From assembly GCA_024707225.1 (NCBI GenBank), contig JANQAE010000001.1, positions 124,001 to 188,000 of the forward strand: 64,000 nt of DNA, written 5' to 3'. Of this stretch, positions 9,201-17,400 are shown one piece after another. The position numbers and the translations under genes are program-made. Below the pieces are notes generated by a model, which saw only the letters and a program-made list of their open reading frames with translations, made no database searches and had not been told where the DNA came from. Every line of letters starts with the position of its first letter. Within the stretch, counting starts at the first letter, position 1. Source of the stretch: Dokdonella sp. (lineage in GTDB: Bacteria; Pseudomonadota; Gammaproteobacteria; Xanthomonadales; Rhodanobacteraceae).

Positions 9201-9380
9201 CTCGCCTTCATCCCGCTGACCCATTCGGTGTTCTGGGGGACGCTCGCCTACACGCTGATCGGCGGCACGTTCGCCGGTACGATCCTGACGCTGGTGTTCC
9301 TGCCGGCGATGTACGCGATCTGGTTCAAGATCCGCCCGGACGGCGAGCGCCGGCTCGAGGCGGCGCCGCAGCCGGCATGA
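6288..9380 (+). CDS. RND family multidrug efflux permease (AcrB/HAE1 type)
   Basis: A 1030-residue inner-membrane proton/drug antiporter. An N-terminal transmembrane segment (about 17-40) is followed by a large periplasmic loop. The first transmembrane bundle contains LGLLVDDAIIAIEMM with the proton-relay aspartates. The second half repeats the design (periplasmic loop, then LLIIILQVRSIAAMVMVF and GLIALSGILMRNTLILIGQI). It pairs with the adaptor to its left through a 4-base overlap. No outer-membrane channel gene follows, so a TolC-like partner must be encoded elsewhere. Substrates cannot be read from the sequence. Confidence 0.95.
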   Translation: MSEGRFNLSALAVSERSVTLFLLLLISAAGVLAFFQLGRAEDPPFTIKQMTVVTVWPGATAQDMQDQVAEPLEKRLQELRWYDRSETYTRPGLAFTMISLLDATPPAQVQEEFYQARKKLGDEARKLPAGVIGPIVNDEYADVTFALFALKAKGEPQRRLVRDAEALRQRLLHVPGVKKVNIIGEQPERIFVSFSHDRLATLGVTPQDIFTALNSQNVLTPAGSIETRGPQVFVRVDGAFDDLEKIRTAPVVAQGRTLSVSDVATVERGYEDPPTFLVRNDGEPALLLGVVMRDDWNGLDLGEALEAEVSEINAQLPLGMTLSRVTDQAVNIRAAVDEFMVKFFVALLVVMVVCFLSMGWRVGVVVAAAVPLTLAAVFVIMAASGKNFDRITLGSLILALGLLVDDAIIAIEMMVVKMEEGYSRVAASAYAWSHTAAPMLSGTLVTAIGFMPNGFARSTAGEYTGNMFWIVGIALIASWVVAVAFTPYLGVKLLPDIRKVEGGHAAIYDTRHYNRFRQLLGRVIAGKWLVAGAVAGAFALAIVGMGAVKKQFFPTSDRPEVLVELQMPYGTSIERTSAATAKIEAWLAKQEEARIVTAYIGQGAPRFFLAMSPELPDPSFAKIVVLADDDTSREALKFRLREAIADGLAPEAQVRVTQIVFGPPSPFPVAYRVMGPDPDTLRVIAEQVKRVMDASPMMRTVNTDWGPRVSTLHFALDQDRLNAVGLTSSSLALQLQFLLSGVPLTEVREDIRSVQVIGRAAGEVRLDPAKIAAFTLAGSAGQRIPLSQVGTVEVRMEDPILRRRDRTPTITVRGDIAEGLQPPDVSTAVLKQLQPVIERLPPGYRIEMAGSIEESAKATTAMLPLFPIMIALTLLIIILQVRSIAAMVMVFATSPLGLIGVVPTLLVFQQPFGINALVGLIALSGILMRNTLILIGQIHHNEREGLRPYDAVVEATVQRARPVILTALAAILAFIPLTHSVFWGTLAYTLIGGTFAGTILTLVFLPAMYAIWFKIRPDGERRLEAAPQPA

Positions 9381-9385
9381 CGAAG

Positions 9386-9427
9386 CCGCGGCGGGCAGGG
9401 CGCAGCCGATGCGCCGGCCCGCCGCGG
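9386..9427. terminator. Strong hairpin after the RND pump gene, no T tract
   Basis: Perfect 11-base arms CCGCGGCGGGC and GCCCGCCGCGG flank a 20-base loop, starting just after the pump stop codon. There is no following T run, so it may act as a 3'-end stabiliser or weak terminator. Confidence 0.4.
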
Positions 9428-9539
9428 AGAGGCTCGGTCTCGGCGCAGTTCGCAGCAGCAGATGGCGCCGGGACAGGCCGAAGACTGCGGCGGTGGGCCG
9501 CACGACGCGGCGCGGTGCCGCGCCGGAACGCTGCGGCCG

Positions 9540-9905
9540 TCAGGCCGCCAGCGAGGTGCTGATCGCGGCGATCAGCTCGGACTCGTTGACCGGCTTGGTC
9601 ACGTAGGCCTTGGCCCCCTGGCGCGCGCCCCAGATGCGGTCGGTCTGCTGATCCTTGGTGGTCACCAGGATCACCGGAATGTGGCTGGTCTTGGGATCGC
9701 GCGAGATCGTGCGCGTGGCCTGGAAGCCGTTGAGGTTCGGCATGACCACGTCCATCAGGATCAGGTCCGGCAGGTCGCGCCGCGCAGCCTCGACGCCGGC
9801 GGCGCCGTCCTCGGCGGTCAGCACCTGGTGGCCGAGCTTTTCCACCAGCCGGCTCAGGCCGACCAGCTGGGAAGGGGAGTCATCGACGATCAGGATGCGC
9901 GCCAT
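9540..9905 (-). CDS. pilH: PilH-like single-domain response regulator
   Basis: A 121-residue stand-alone receiver domain. It begins MARILIVDDSPSQ with the acidic pair Asp8/Asp9, has the phospho-acceptor Asp52 in LILMDVVMPNLNGFQATR, and VTTKDQQTD...GAKAYVTKPV with the conserved lysine. This closely resembles PilH of the type IV pilus Chp/Pil chemosensory system, which acts with PilG downstream of the ChpA/PilL kinase. The usual neighbours pilG, pilI and pilJ are absent, so it is an orphan copy here. The start is set at MARIL because the receiver fold begins there and upstream in-frame codons add nothing conserved. Confidence 0.85.
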   Translation of the reverse strand: MARILIVDDSPSQLVGLSRLVEKLGHQVLTAEDGAAGVEAARRDLPDLILMDVVMPNLNGFQATRTISRDPKTSHIPVILVTTKDQQTDRIWGARQGAKAYVTKPVNESELIAAISTSLAA

Positions 9906-10025
9906 GTCAGCACGATAGGGTCCGGGTATACGTCGCGGCATTCTAAACAGCGCGCTCCCGGTCCGCCACACGGCGCACCGCGCAGGGCGGGAACGGCGCC
10001 AAAACGCCGACCGCCGGTCGCCGGC

Positions 10026-11024
10026 TCAGCCGATCGTGACCAGCTTGCGGCCGAACGAATCGCCGCCGAGCATCGTCTCGAACACGCCGCCGAGCTCGTC
10101 CAGCGTGACGTTGCCGGTCGCGATCGTTTCCAGGTGCTGCGGCTTCCAGTCGCCGGCCAGGCGCTGCCAGATCTCCTCGCGGATCGGCCGTGCGGTGCCG
10201 GCCGACGCGACGCCGAGCACCGACAGGCCGCGCAGGATGAAAGGCATCACCGTGGTCGCCAATTCCGCGCCGCCGGCGTTGCCGCAGGTCGCGATCGCGC
10301 CGTACGGACGGATCACGCGGGTCAGGCCCGACAGCATGTCGCCGCCGACGTTGTCGATCGCGCCGCCCCAGTGCGCGGCCTCGAGCGGGCGCTGGCCCCA
10401 GTACAGCTCCTTGCGCGCGATGCACTGCGTCGCGCCGAGCCCGATCAGGAAGTCGAACTGATCGGTCTTGCCGGTGATCGCCTGCGCCTCGAAGCCGGCG
10501 CGCGTCAGGATGTCGATCGCGAGCATGCCGACGCCGCCGGTCGCGCCGGTCACGACGATCGGCCCCATCTCCGGCGTCTGGCCGTTGCGGACCAGCTGGA
10601 ACACCGCCAGCGCCGCGGTGAAGCCGGCGGTGCCGAGGATCATCGACTCGCGCAGCGTCAGCCCGGCCGGCAGCGGGATCGCCCACTGCGATTCGAGCTT
10701 GACGTACTCGCCGTAGCCGCCGTCGCGCGTCTCGGACAGGCCGCAGCCGGTGCACAGCACCGCGTCGCCCTCGCGGAACGCCGGATCGGTCGAGGCCGCG
10801 ACGTAGCCGGCCGCGTCGATGCCGCCGTTGAGCGGATGGCGGCGCAGGATCTTGCCCTTGCCGGTGCCGGCCAGCGCGTCCTTGTAATTGATCGACGAGA
10901 ACGCGGTCTTGACCAGCACCTCGCCCGGCGTCAGCTCGTCGGCGGACATGTCTTCGAGCGCGGCGCGGTAGCCGGCGGCGTCGTTGTGGATGCGAAGGGC
11001 GCGGAAGCGGGCGGGGGACGACAT
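10026..11024 (-). CDS. YhdH/AcuI-type quinone oxidoreductase (acrylyl-CoA reductase-like)
   Basis: A 332-residue medium-chain reductase of the YhdH/YhfP family. It has an N-terminal GroES-like domain (VLVKTAFSSINYKDALAGTGK), the Rossmann motif TGATGGVGMLAIDI and the family segment WGGAIDNVGGDML. E. coli AcuI/YhdH is 324 residues and reduces acrylyl-CoA with NADPH; a related role or a detoxifying role is likely. The start at MSSPARFRAL is preferred to one ten codons upstream because it fits family length. It is divergent from the TetR gene at 11258, with a palindromic repeat element in between. Confidence 0.88.
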   Translation of the reverse strand: MSSPARFRALRIHNDAAGYRAALEDMSADELTPGEVLVKTAFSSINYKDALAGTGKGKILRRHPLNGGIDAAGYVAASTDPAFREGDAVLCTGCGLSETRDGGYGEYVKLESQWAIPLPAGLTLRESMILGTAGFTAALAVFQLVRNGQTPEMGPIVVTGATGGVGMLAIDILTRAGFEAQAITGKTDQFDFLIGLGATQCIARKELYWGQRPLEAAHWGGAIDNVGGDMLSGLTRVIRPYGAIATCGNAGGAELATTVMPFILRGLSVLGVASAGTARPIREEIWQRLAGDWKPQHLETIATGNVTLDELGGVFETMLGGDSFGRKLVTIG

Positions 11025-11140
11025 GGGCAGGCGACACCGGGCAGCGGACACGAACCGCCATGATGCCGTCCGGCCGCGTCCGGCGCCAGCCTGCGATGGT
11101 CGCGCATGTGGGGAAGGGGGGCCGCCAATGGGTCGCCAAT

Positions 11141-11208
11141 GGGGTCAGAGTCACTTTTCCACACATTCCGCATAGGAGCAGGCGTACCGAAAAAGTGACT
11201 CTGACCCC
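11141..11208. repeat. REP-like palindromic element, copy 1
   Basis: GGGGTCAGAGTCACTTTT (11141-11158) and its exact reverse complement (11191-11208) flank a 32-base centre. The same arm sequence forms the element inside icmF at 14921-15002. Such GGGGTCAG-headed palindromes are known as REP elements mobilised by RAYT (IS200-like) transposases. This copy lies in an intergenic region just before a TetR promoter. Confidence 0.8.
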
Positions 11209-11221
11209 GTTTCACAGGCAC

Positions 11222-11249
11222 TGGACAATTAGCACGATCGTTCTATTAT
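11222..11249 (+). promoter_or_regulatory. Promoter with embedded TetR operator for the gene at 11258
   Basis: -35 TGGACA (11222-11227), a 16-base spacer and -10 TATTAT (11244-11249). The spacer holds the near-perfect palindrome TAGCACGATCGTTCTA (11230-11245). A transcript from here would start about two bases before the ATG, so the message would be nearly leaderless. The same palindrome recurs at 11908. Confidence 0.6.
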
Positions 11250-11257
11250 CGGCCGCC

Positions 11258-11860
11258 ATGAACCGCCTCGCCGCCACGCGCAAGGGCGTCGCCACGCGCG
11301 ATGCATTGCTCGACCATGCCTATGCGATCGCCGCCGCCCAGGGGCTGGAAGGGCTCTCGCTCGGCGAGCTGGCGCGCGTGGCCGGCATGTCCAAGAGCGG
11401 CGTGTTCGCGCATTTCGGCTCGCGCGAGGATCTGCAGCTGGCCGTGCTCGACCACGCCGCGCAGCGCTTCACCGACCAGGTCCTGGTGCCGGCGTTGCGC
11501 GCCAGGCGCGGCCATGCGCGGCTGCGCGCGATCTTCGTCGGCTGGCTCGACTGGGTGCGCGACAACCGCGACGGCTGTCCGATCCTCAGCGCGACGATCG
11601 AGTACGACGGCCGCCCCGGCATCCTGCGCGAGCGCATCGTCGCGCTGCAGACGCGCTGGCGCTCGGAGCTGCGCCGCGCGGTGCAGATGACGATCGACGC
11701 CGGCGAACTGCCGCCCGATACCGACGCCGCGCAGGTCGGCTTCGAGCTGTTCGGTCTGGTCCTGGCCTACCACCACGACGCGCGGCTGTTCGAGATCGAA
11801 CCGGCCGCGCAGCAGTCGCTGCGGGCGTTCGACCGCCTGCTCGGTTCCCCCGTTTCCTGA
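11258..11860 (+). CDS. TetR/AcrR family regulator
   Basis: A 200-residue regulator. The helix-turn-helix domain (DHAYAIAAAQGLEGLSLGEL, then GMSKSGVFAHFGSREDLQ) is followed by a C-terminal ligand domain of the type common beside hydrolase and fatty-acid genes (CPILSATIEYD). The start MNRLAATRKG is chosen because it sits directly after a promoter/operator; longer in-frame versions run back through the REP element at 11141 and are not credible. An operator-like 16-mer lies in its promoter and again at the start of the next gene, so it probably represses itself and the hydrolase. Confidence 0.88.
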   Translation: MNRLAATRKGVATRDALLDHAYAIAAAQGLEGLSLGELARVAGMSKSGVFAHFGSREDLQLAVLDHAAQRFTDQVLVPALRARRGHARLRAIFVGWLDWVRDNRDGCPILSATIEYDGRPGILRERIVALQTRWRSELRRAVQMTIDAGELPPDTDAAQVGFELFGLVLAYHHDARLFEIEPAAQQSLRAFDRLLGSPVS

Positions 11861-11881
11861 GCGTCCACCGGAGTTTTGCCC

Positions 11882-12814
11882 ATGCCCGCTCTCGTTTCGT
11901 CGAAAAATAGCACGGACGTTCTAAAAAAGTGGCTGATCGAGCGTGGCCTGCGCGCCCGTTTCGCGCTCGGCGGCTGGCTGCAGCCGCGCCGGACCTTGCA
12001 GCGCGCCGCCGATCTGTTCGCGACGCCGCTCGCGACCGTGCGTGCCCGGGCCTGCGCCGCCGATCCGGCCGGTGCCGCGCTCGGCGAGGTCGACACCGCC
12101 GACGGCCGCATCGCGACCTATCTCTGGGGCGATCCTGCATCCGAGCCGGTCGCCGTGCTCGCGCACGGCTGGTCGAGTTACGGCCTGTTCCTGCTGCCGT
12201 GGGTCGCGCCGCTGCGCGCGGCCGGCCATGCAGTGGTCGCGTTCGATCAGGCCGGCCACGGCCGCAGCGACGGCTCGCGATCGAGCCTGCCGGCGTTCGC
12301 CGAGGTGCTCGGCCGCGTCGCCGCGCGGTACGGCCGGCCGTCCGTCGTGATCGGCCACTCGCTCGGCGGCGCCGCGACGATGCTCGCGCTGGCCGACGGC
12401 CTCGCCGCCGGGCGCGCCGTGCTGATCGCGCCGCCGGCCGATCCGTTCGCGGCCGGCGAGCGCTTCGCGCGGCGGATCGGCCTGGCCGGGCATCTGGCCG
12501 CGCGCCTGTTCGACGACTGGCAGGCGCGTACGCCGATCCGCGTCGACAGTCTGCAGGCACACCGCGCCGCGCCGGCGCTGACGATGCCGGCGCTGATCGT
12601 GCACGACCTGGCCGACCGCGAGGTGCCGTGGGACGAGGGCGAGCGCTATGCGCGCTACTGGCCCGGAGCGCGCCTGTTGACGACGACTGGCCTGGGCCAT
12701 CACCGCATCGTCAACGATCCGGCCGTGATCGGCGCGGCGCTGCGCTTCCTGGCCGGCGATGCGGTGGGACAGCGCGTGGTGTCCTCACCCGATCTGCCCT
12801 ACGGCTTCTTCTGA
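11882..12814 (+). CDS. Alpha/beta hydrolase
   Basis: A 310-residue alpha/beta-fold hydrolase. The oxyanion region is AHGWSSYGLF, the strand before the nucleophile is AFDQAGHGRS, and the nucleophile elbow is GHSLGG. An acid lies in LIVHDLADREVPW and the catalytic histidine in TGLGHHRIV. The substrate is unknown; esterase or lipase-like activity is typical. It starts 21 bases after the TetR stop, with GGAG eight bases before the ATG, so the two are probably one operon. An operator copy lies inside codons 9-15. Confidence 0.85.
   Translation: MPALVSSKNSTDVLKKWLIERGLRARFALGGWLQPRRTLQRAADLFATPLATVRARACAADPAGAALGEVDTADGRIATYLWGDPASEPVAVLAHGWSSYGLFLLPWVAPLRAAGHAVVAFDQAGHGRSDGSRSSLPAFAEVLGRVAARYGRPSVVIGHSLGGAATMLALADGLAAGRAVLIAPPADPFAAGERFARRIGLAGHLAARLFDDWQARTPIRVDSLQAHRAAPALTMPALIVHDLADREVPWDEGERYARYWPGARLLTTTGLGHHRIVNDPAVIGAALRFLAGDAVGQRVVSSPDLPYGFF
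11908..11923. promoter_or_regulatory. Second copy of the TetR operator, inside the hydrolase 5' end
   Basis: TAGCACGGACGTTCTA has the same arms (TAGCACG / CGTTCTA) as the site at 11230-11245 and differs only at the two central bases. It falls within the coding region, about 26 bases after the hydrolase start codon. Confidence 0.6.
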
Positions 12815-13491
12815 TCGGCCGGCTTCTCGGCCGGCTTGTCCTTCGGCTTGATGCGCGGCAGCCCGAACGGATGCGGCTTGTCCTGGACCGGCTGCACGTT
12901 GCCGTCGTCGATCGCAACCAGGCGCACGTCGTCGATCCAGCCGGTGCCGCCGTCGAGCAGCTCCGCGCCGACCGACACCACGCGCACGTGCGGCGGCACC
13001 GGGCCGCGGATCGTCACGCGCTGCCATTTCGGCTGCGTGCCGGTCATCGGCTCGGACGCGACGTCCGAGATCACGTAACCGCCGTCCTCGAAGTGGATGA
13101 AGATGCGCCAGCCGAGCGGGCCGACCTCGTCGGTGCGCAAGGCAGCCGAGAACTCGACGATCGTCCCGGCCGGCGGCGCCGGCACGCGCTGATGGATCAG
13201 GCCGTAGTACTCCGGCGTGAGCCGCGTGATCCGCGCCGCCTGCTTGCCGGAGGACGGCCGGCGCTTGTCGGCCACGGTCTCATAGGCCGGCACACCGCCG
13301 TGCTGCATCGCCGGCCAGCCCGGGATCGCCTGGTCCTGCATCGCGTCCTCGAAATCCGGATTGACCAGTGCGATGTCGCTGCGCTTGACCGCCTTGGGCG
13401 TGTCCTTGGCGGCGCCGGCCTTGCCGGCGTCGGTCTGGGCCCAGGCCGCGGGAGCCGCGATCAGGAGGGCGGCGAGCGCGAGTCGTTTCAT
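12799..13491 (-). CDS. Secreted protein of unknown function with a carbohydrate-binding-like fold
   Basis: 230 residues. The start MKRLALAALLIAAPAAWAQ is a Sec signal peptide with AWA|Q cleavage. The mature part has a jelly-roll-like pattern: LVNPDFEDAMQDQAIPGWP at its start, GTIVEFSAALRTD in the middle and GTGWIDDVRLV near the end, as seen in CBM/galactose-binding-like domains. The tail is a Lys/Pro-rich stretch (KPKDKPAEKPADQKKP). Its 3' end overlaps that of the convergent hydrolase gene. It is downstream of the M48 lipoprotein gene on the same strand and may be cotranscribed. No enzymatic motif is visible. Confidence 0.7.
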   Translation of the reverse strand: MKRLALAALLIAAPAAWAQTDAGKAGAAKDTPKAVKRSDIALVNPDFEDAMQDQAIPGWPAMQHGGVPAYETVADKRRPSSGKQAARITRLTPEYYGLIHQRVPAPPAGTIVEFSAALRTDEVGPLGWRIFIHFEDGGYVISDVASEPMTGTQPKWQRVTIRGPVPPHVRVVSVGAELLDGGTGWIDDVRLVAIDDGNVQPVQDKPHPFGLPRIKPKDKPAEKPADQKKP

Positions 13492-13528
13492 GCGGGGTCC
13501 TCGTGACATGACGTGAATTCGGGGGCGC

Positions 13529-14323
13529 TCACAGTCGGCACTGCGGCGCGCGGCCGTCGGCGCGCGCGGCCTCGTAGACCGGCAGCAGCGACGGCGCCCG
13601 CGCGGCCAGGTGCTCGGCGCGGCGCGCCGGATCCGGATGCGTCGACAGCAGCGCCGGCGGACGCGAGCCGCCGGCATCGGCCTGCATGTTCTCCCACAGC
13701 GTCGCCGCCGCGCGCGGATCGAAACCGGCGCGCGCCATGTAGCGCTGGCCGAGCTCGTCGGCCTCGCTCTCGTGCAGCCGCGAATACGGCAGCAGCACGC
13801 CCACGGTCGCGCCGATGCCGAGCAGGGCCAGCGCCTGCGCATTGTCGTTGCCGCTGGCCGCGCCGGCGACCGCCGCGGCCGCCATCGCGCCCTGCGCGGC
13901 CAGCTGCTGCGACATGCGCTCGGCGCCGTGCTTGGCGACGACGTGGCCGAGCTCGTGGCCGACCACGGCCGCGACCTGGTCCTGCGTCGTCGCGACCTTG
14001 AGCAGGCCGGTGTTGACGCCGACCTTGCCGCCCGGCAGCGCGAACGCGTTCGCGCTGTCGTCGGCCATCAGGGCCACTTCCCAGGTCTGCTCGCGCCACG
14101 GCGAGGGCAGCTCGGCGATCAGCGCGTCGGCGATGCAGCGCACGTAGCGCTCGCGCTTCGGATCGTTGGCGAGCTTGCCCTGCGACTTGATCTCGTCGAA
14201 CGCCGCCGCGCCCATCCGCGACATCTCCGCGTCGGACACGATCATCAGCTGCGTGCGCCCGGTCGGCGCGGTCGCGCAGGCGGCCAGCAGCGCCGCGGAG
14301 AACACGATCAGGGTCTTGCGCAT
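13529..14323 (-). CDS. M48 family metallopeptidase, lipoprotein
   Basis: 264 residues. The start MRKTLIVFSAALLAACAT is a lipoprotein signal with LAAC. The zinc motif HELGH is followed by VVAKHGAERMSQQ, the third ligand is in HESEADELGQRYM, and the closing signature is STHPDPARRAEHL. It belongs to the periplasmic LoiP/YcaL-like M48 peptidases that act in envelope quality control. The start at MRKTL is preferred over an upstream in-frame ATG because the signal peptide begins there. It is a second M48 enzyme in the window beside HtpX, with a different topology. Confidence 0.9.
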   Translation of the reverse strand: MRKTLIVFSAALLAACATAPTGRTQLMIVSDAEMSRMGAAAFDEIKSQGKLANDPKRERYVRCIADALIAELPSPWREQTWEVALMADDSANAFALPGGKVGVNTGLLKVATTQDQVAAVVGHELGHVVAKHGAERMSQQLAAQGAMAAAAVAGAASGNDNAQALALLGIGATVGVLLPYSRLHESEADELGQRYMARAGFDPRAAATLWENMQADAGGSRPPALLSTHPDPARRAEHLAARAPSLLPVYEAARADGRAPQCRL

Positions 14324-14457
14324 CGAATGCCGCTCCGTGAAGTCGGTCCGCGAGGATACCGGCCGCCCGCGGCAGGGTCGATACGGCGCCGCGACACGGT
14401 GCCGCGGCATCCCCGGCTAGAATAGGCGGTCTCGAAACGTCCGCTTCCGGAGTCGCC

Positions 14458-17400
14458 ATGAGCTCGCCCGCCCCGCAGGTTCCCGCCCGCGCGCCCGCCG
14501 CCGACGCAGCGCCGCTGCGTTTCGTCACCGCCGCCAGTCTGTTCGACGGCCACGACGCGGCGATCAACATCATGCGCCGGCTGATCCAGTCGCAGGGCGC
14601 CGAGGTGATCCACCTCGGCCACAACCGCTCGGTCGAGGACGTCGTGCGCGCCGCGCTGCAGGAGGATGCCGACGCGATCGCGCTGTCCTCGTACCAGGGC
14701 GGCCACGTCGAGTACTTCAAGTACATGGTCGACATGCTGCGCGAGCGCGGCGCCGGCCACGTGCGCGTGTTCGGTGGCGGCGGCGGCACGATCACGCCCG
14801 AAGAGATCCGCGAGCTGCAGGCCTACGGCGTCGAGCGCATCTACCACCCCAACGACGGCATGAAGATGGGGCTGGTCGAGATGATCGAGGACGTCGTCGC
14901 GCGCGCTGCGAAAGGGGCGGCGAAAGGGGGTCAGAGTCACTTTTTCTCTGAATCCGCTCGCTTGTCTGCCGCGTCCGAAAAAGTGACTCTGACCCCCTTT
15001 CGCTTTCCGACGAGATCGCGATCGGCCGCCTGCTCTCGGCGATCGAGGACGGCACGATCGCCGAGGCCGAACTCGCGCGGCTGCGCAAGCAGTGGCAGCT
15101 CGCCGGCGGCAAGACGCCGGTCGTCGGCATCACCGGCACCGGCGGCGCCGGCAAGTCCTCGGTGACCGACGAGCTGCTGAACCGCTTCCTCGCCAGCTTC
15201 CCGCAGATGCGCATCGCGGTGATCTCGGTCGACCCGACGCGCCGGCGCACCGGCGGCGCGCTGCTAGGCGACCGCATCCGCATGAATTCGCTGCGCTCGC
15301 ACCGCGTCTACATGCGCTCGATGGCGACGCGCCGCCAGAACGTGGCGACCAATGCCGTGCTCAAGGACTGCATCGGCTTCCTGAAGAGCCTCGGCTACGA
15401 CCTGGTCATCGTCGAGACCGCCGGCATCGGCCAGAGCGATTCGGAGATCGTCGACCTCGTCGATTTCCCGATGTACGTGATGACCAGCGACTACGGCGCG
15501 GCCAGCCAGCTCGAGAAGATCGACATGATCGACTTCGCCGAGCTGATCGTGCTCAACAAGTACGACAAGCGCGGCGCCGAGGATGCATTACGCGACGTTC
15601 GCAAGCAGTGGAAGCGCAACCGTGTCGCGTTCCAGACGCCCGACGCAGAGGTGCCGGTCTATCCGACGATCGCCAGCCAGTTCAACGACCCCGGCGTCAG
15701 CTGGATGTTCGCAAACCTGTGCCGGCTGCTGCGCGAGAAGCTCGGCCTGCCGGCCGAGGCCTGGACGCCGAAGTTCGACACCACGCTGAAGGAGCCGCGC
15801 GCGACCGTGCTGATTCCGGGCCAGCGCGTGCGCTATCTGGCCGAGATCGCCGAGCAGGGCCGTGCGATCAATGCGGCGATCGACCGCCAGGCCGAGGCCG
15901 CCGACCGCGCGCAGTCGTTCTGGCAGGCGCTGCAGGAGCTCGAGGATCCGAAGCTGCCCAAGGCGCTGGGCCTCTACGACGCCGACGACCTGACCGAAGC
16001 CGGCGACCGCTCGCTGACGACGCTGCGCCAGCGCTACAACGACGCCGTGCAGGCGCTGACCAGCGAGAACCTCAAGAACCTGCGCGAGTGGCCACAGCGG
16101 CTGAAGTCGATCACCGATCCGGTCAACGAGTACCAGGTCCGCGGCAAGACGATCCGCGTCGAGAACTATCGCGAGTCGCTGAGCCACCAGCAGATCCCGA
16201 AGATCGCCGCGCCGACCTACAAGAGCTGGGGCGAGCTGCTGATCTTCCTCGGCAAGGAAAACCTGCCCGGCAGCTATCCGTACACCGGCGGCGTCTATCC
16301 GTACCGGCGCAGCGGCGAGGATCCGATCCGCATGTTCGCCGGCGAGGGCACGCCCGAGCGCACCAACCGCCGCTTCCACTACCTGTCGGTCGGCCAGCCG
16401 GCCGCGCGTCTGTCGACCGCGTTCGACAGCGTGACGCTGTACGGCGAGGACCCGGCCGAGCGGCCCGACATCTACGGCAAGATCGGCAACTCCGGCGTCA
16501 ACATCCCGACGCTGGACGACATGAAGAAGCTGTACTCCGGCTTCGATCTGTGCGCGCCGACCACGTCGGTGTCGATGACGATCAACGGCCCGGCGCCGAT
16601 CATCCTCGCGTTGTTCATGAACACCGCGATCGACCAGCAGGTCGAGAAGTACCTCAAGGCCGATCCGGAGCGCTGGACCGAGGCGCAAAAGAAGATCGAC
16701 GCGTTCTTCGAAGGCCGCTCGCGCCCGTGCTATCACGGCGATCTGCCGGCTGGCAACGACGGTTTGGGCCTCGGCCTGCTCGGCATCACCGGCGACCAGT
16801 TGCTCGACACCGAGACCTATGCGCGCATCAAGGCCGAGACGCTGGCGACCGTGCGCGGCACCGTGCAGGCCGACATCCTCAAAGAGGACCAGGCGCAGAA
16901 CACCTGCATCTTCAGCACCGAGTTCGCGCTGCGCATGATGGGCGACATCCAGCAGTACTTCGTCGACCATAAGGTCCGCAATTTCTATTCGGTCTCGATC
17001 AGCGGCTACCACATCGCCGAGGCCGGCGCGAACCCGATCTCGCAGCTCGCGTTCACGCTGTCCAATGGTTTCACGATCGTCGAGTACTACCTCGCGCGCG
17101 GCATGCAGATCGACGACTTCGCGCCGAACCTGTCGTTCTTCTTCAGCAACGGCATGGACCCCGAGTACACGGTGATCGGCCGCGTCGCCCGCCGCATCTG
17201 GGCCCGCGCGATGCGCGAGCGCTACGGCGCCAACGAACGGTCCCAGATGATGAAGTACCACATCCAGACCAGCGGCCGGTCCCTGCACGCGCAGGAGATC
17301 CAGTTCAACGACATCCGCACGACGCTGCAGGCGCTGTACGCGCTGTTCGACAACTGCAACAGCCTGCACACCAATGCCTACGACGAGGCGATCACGACGC

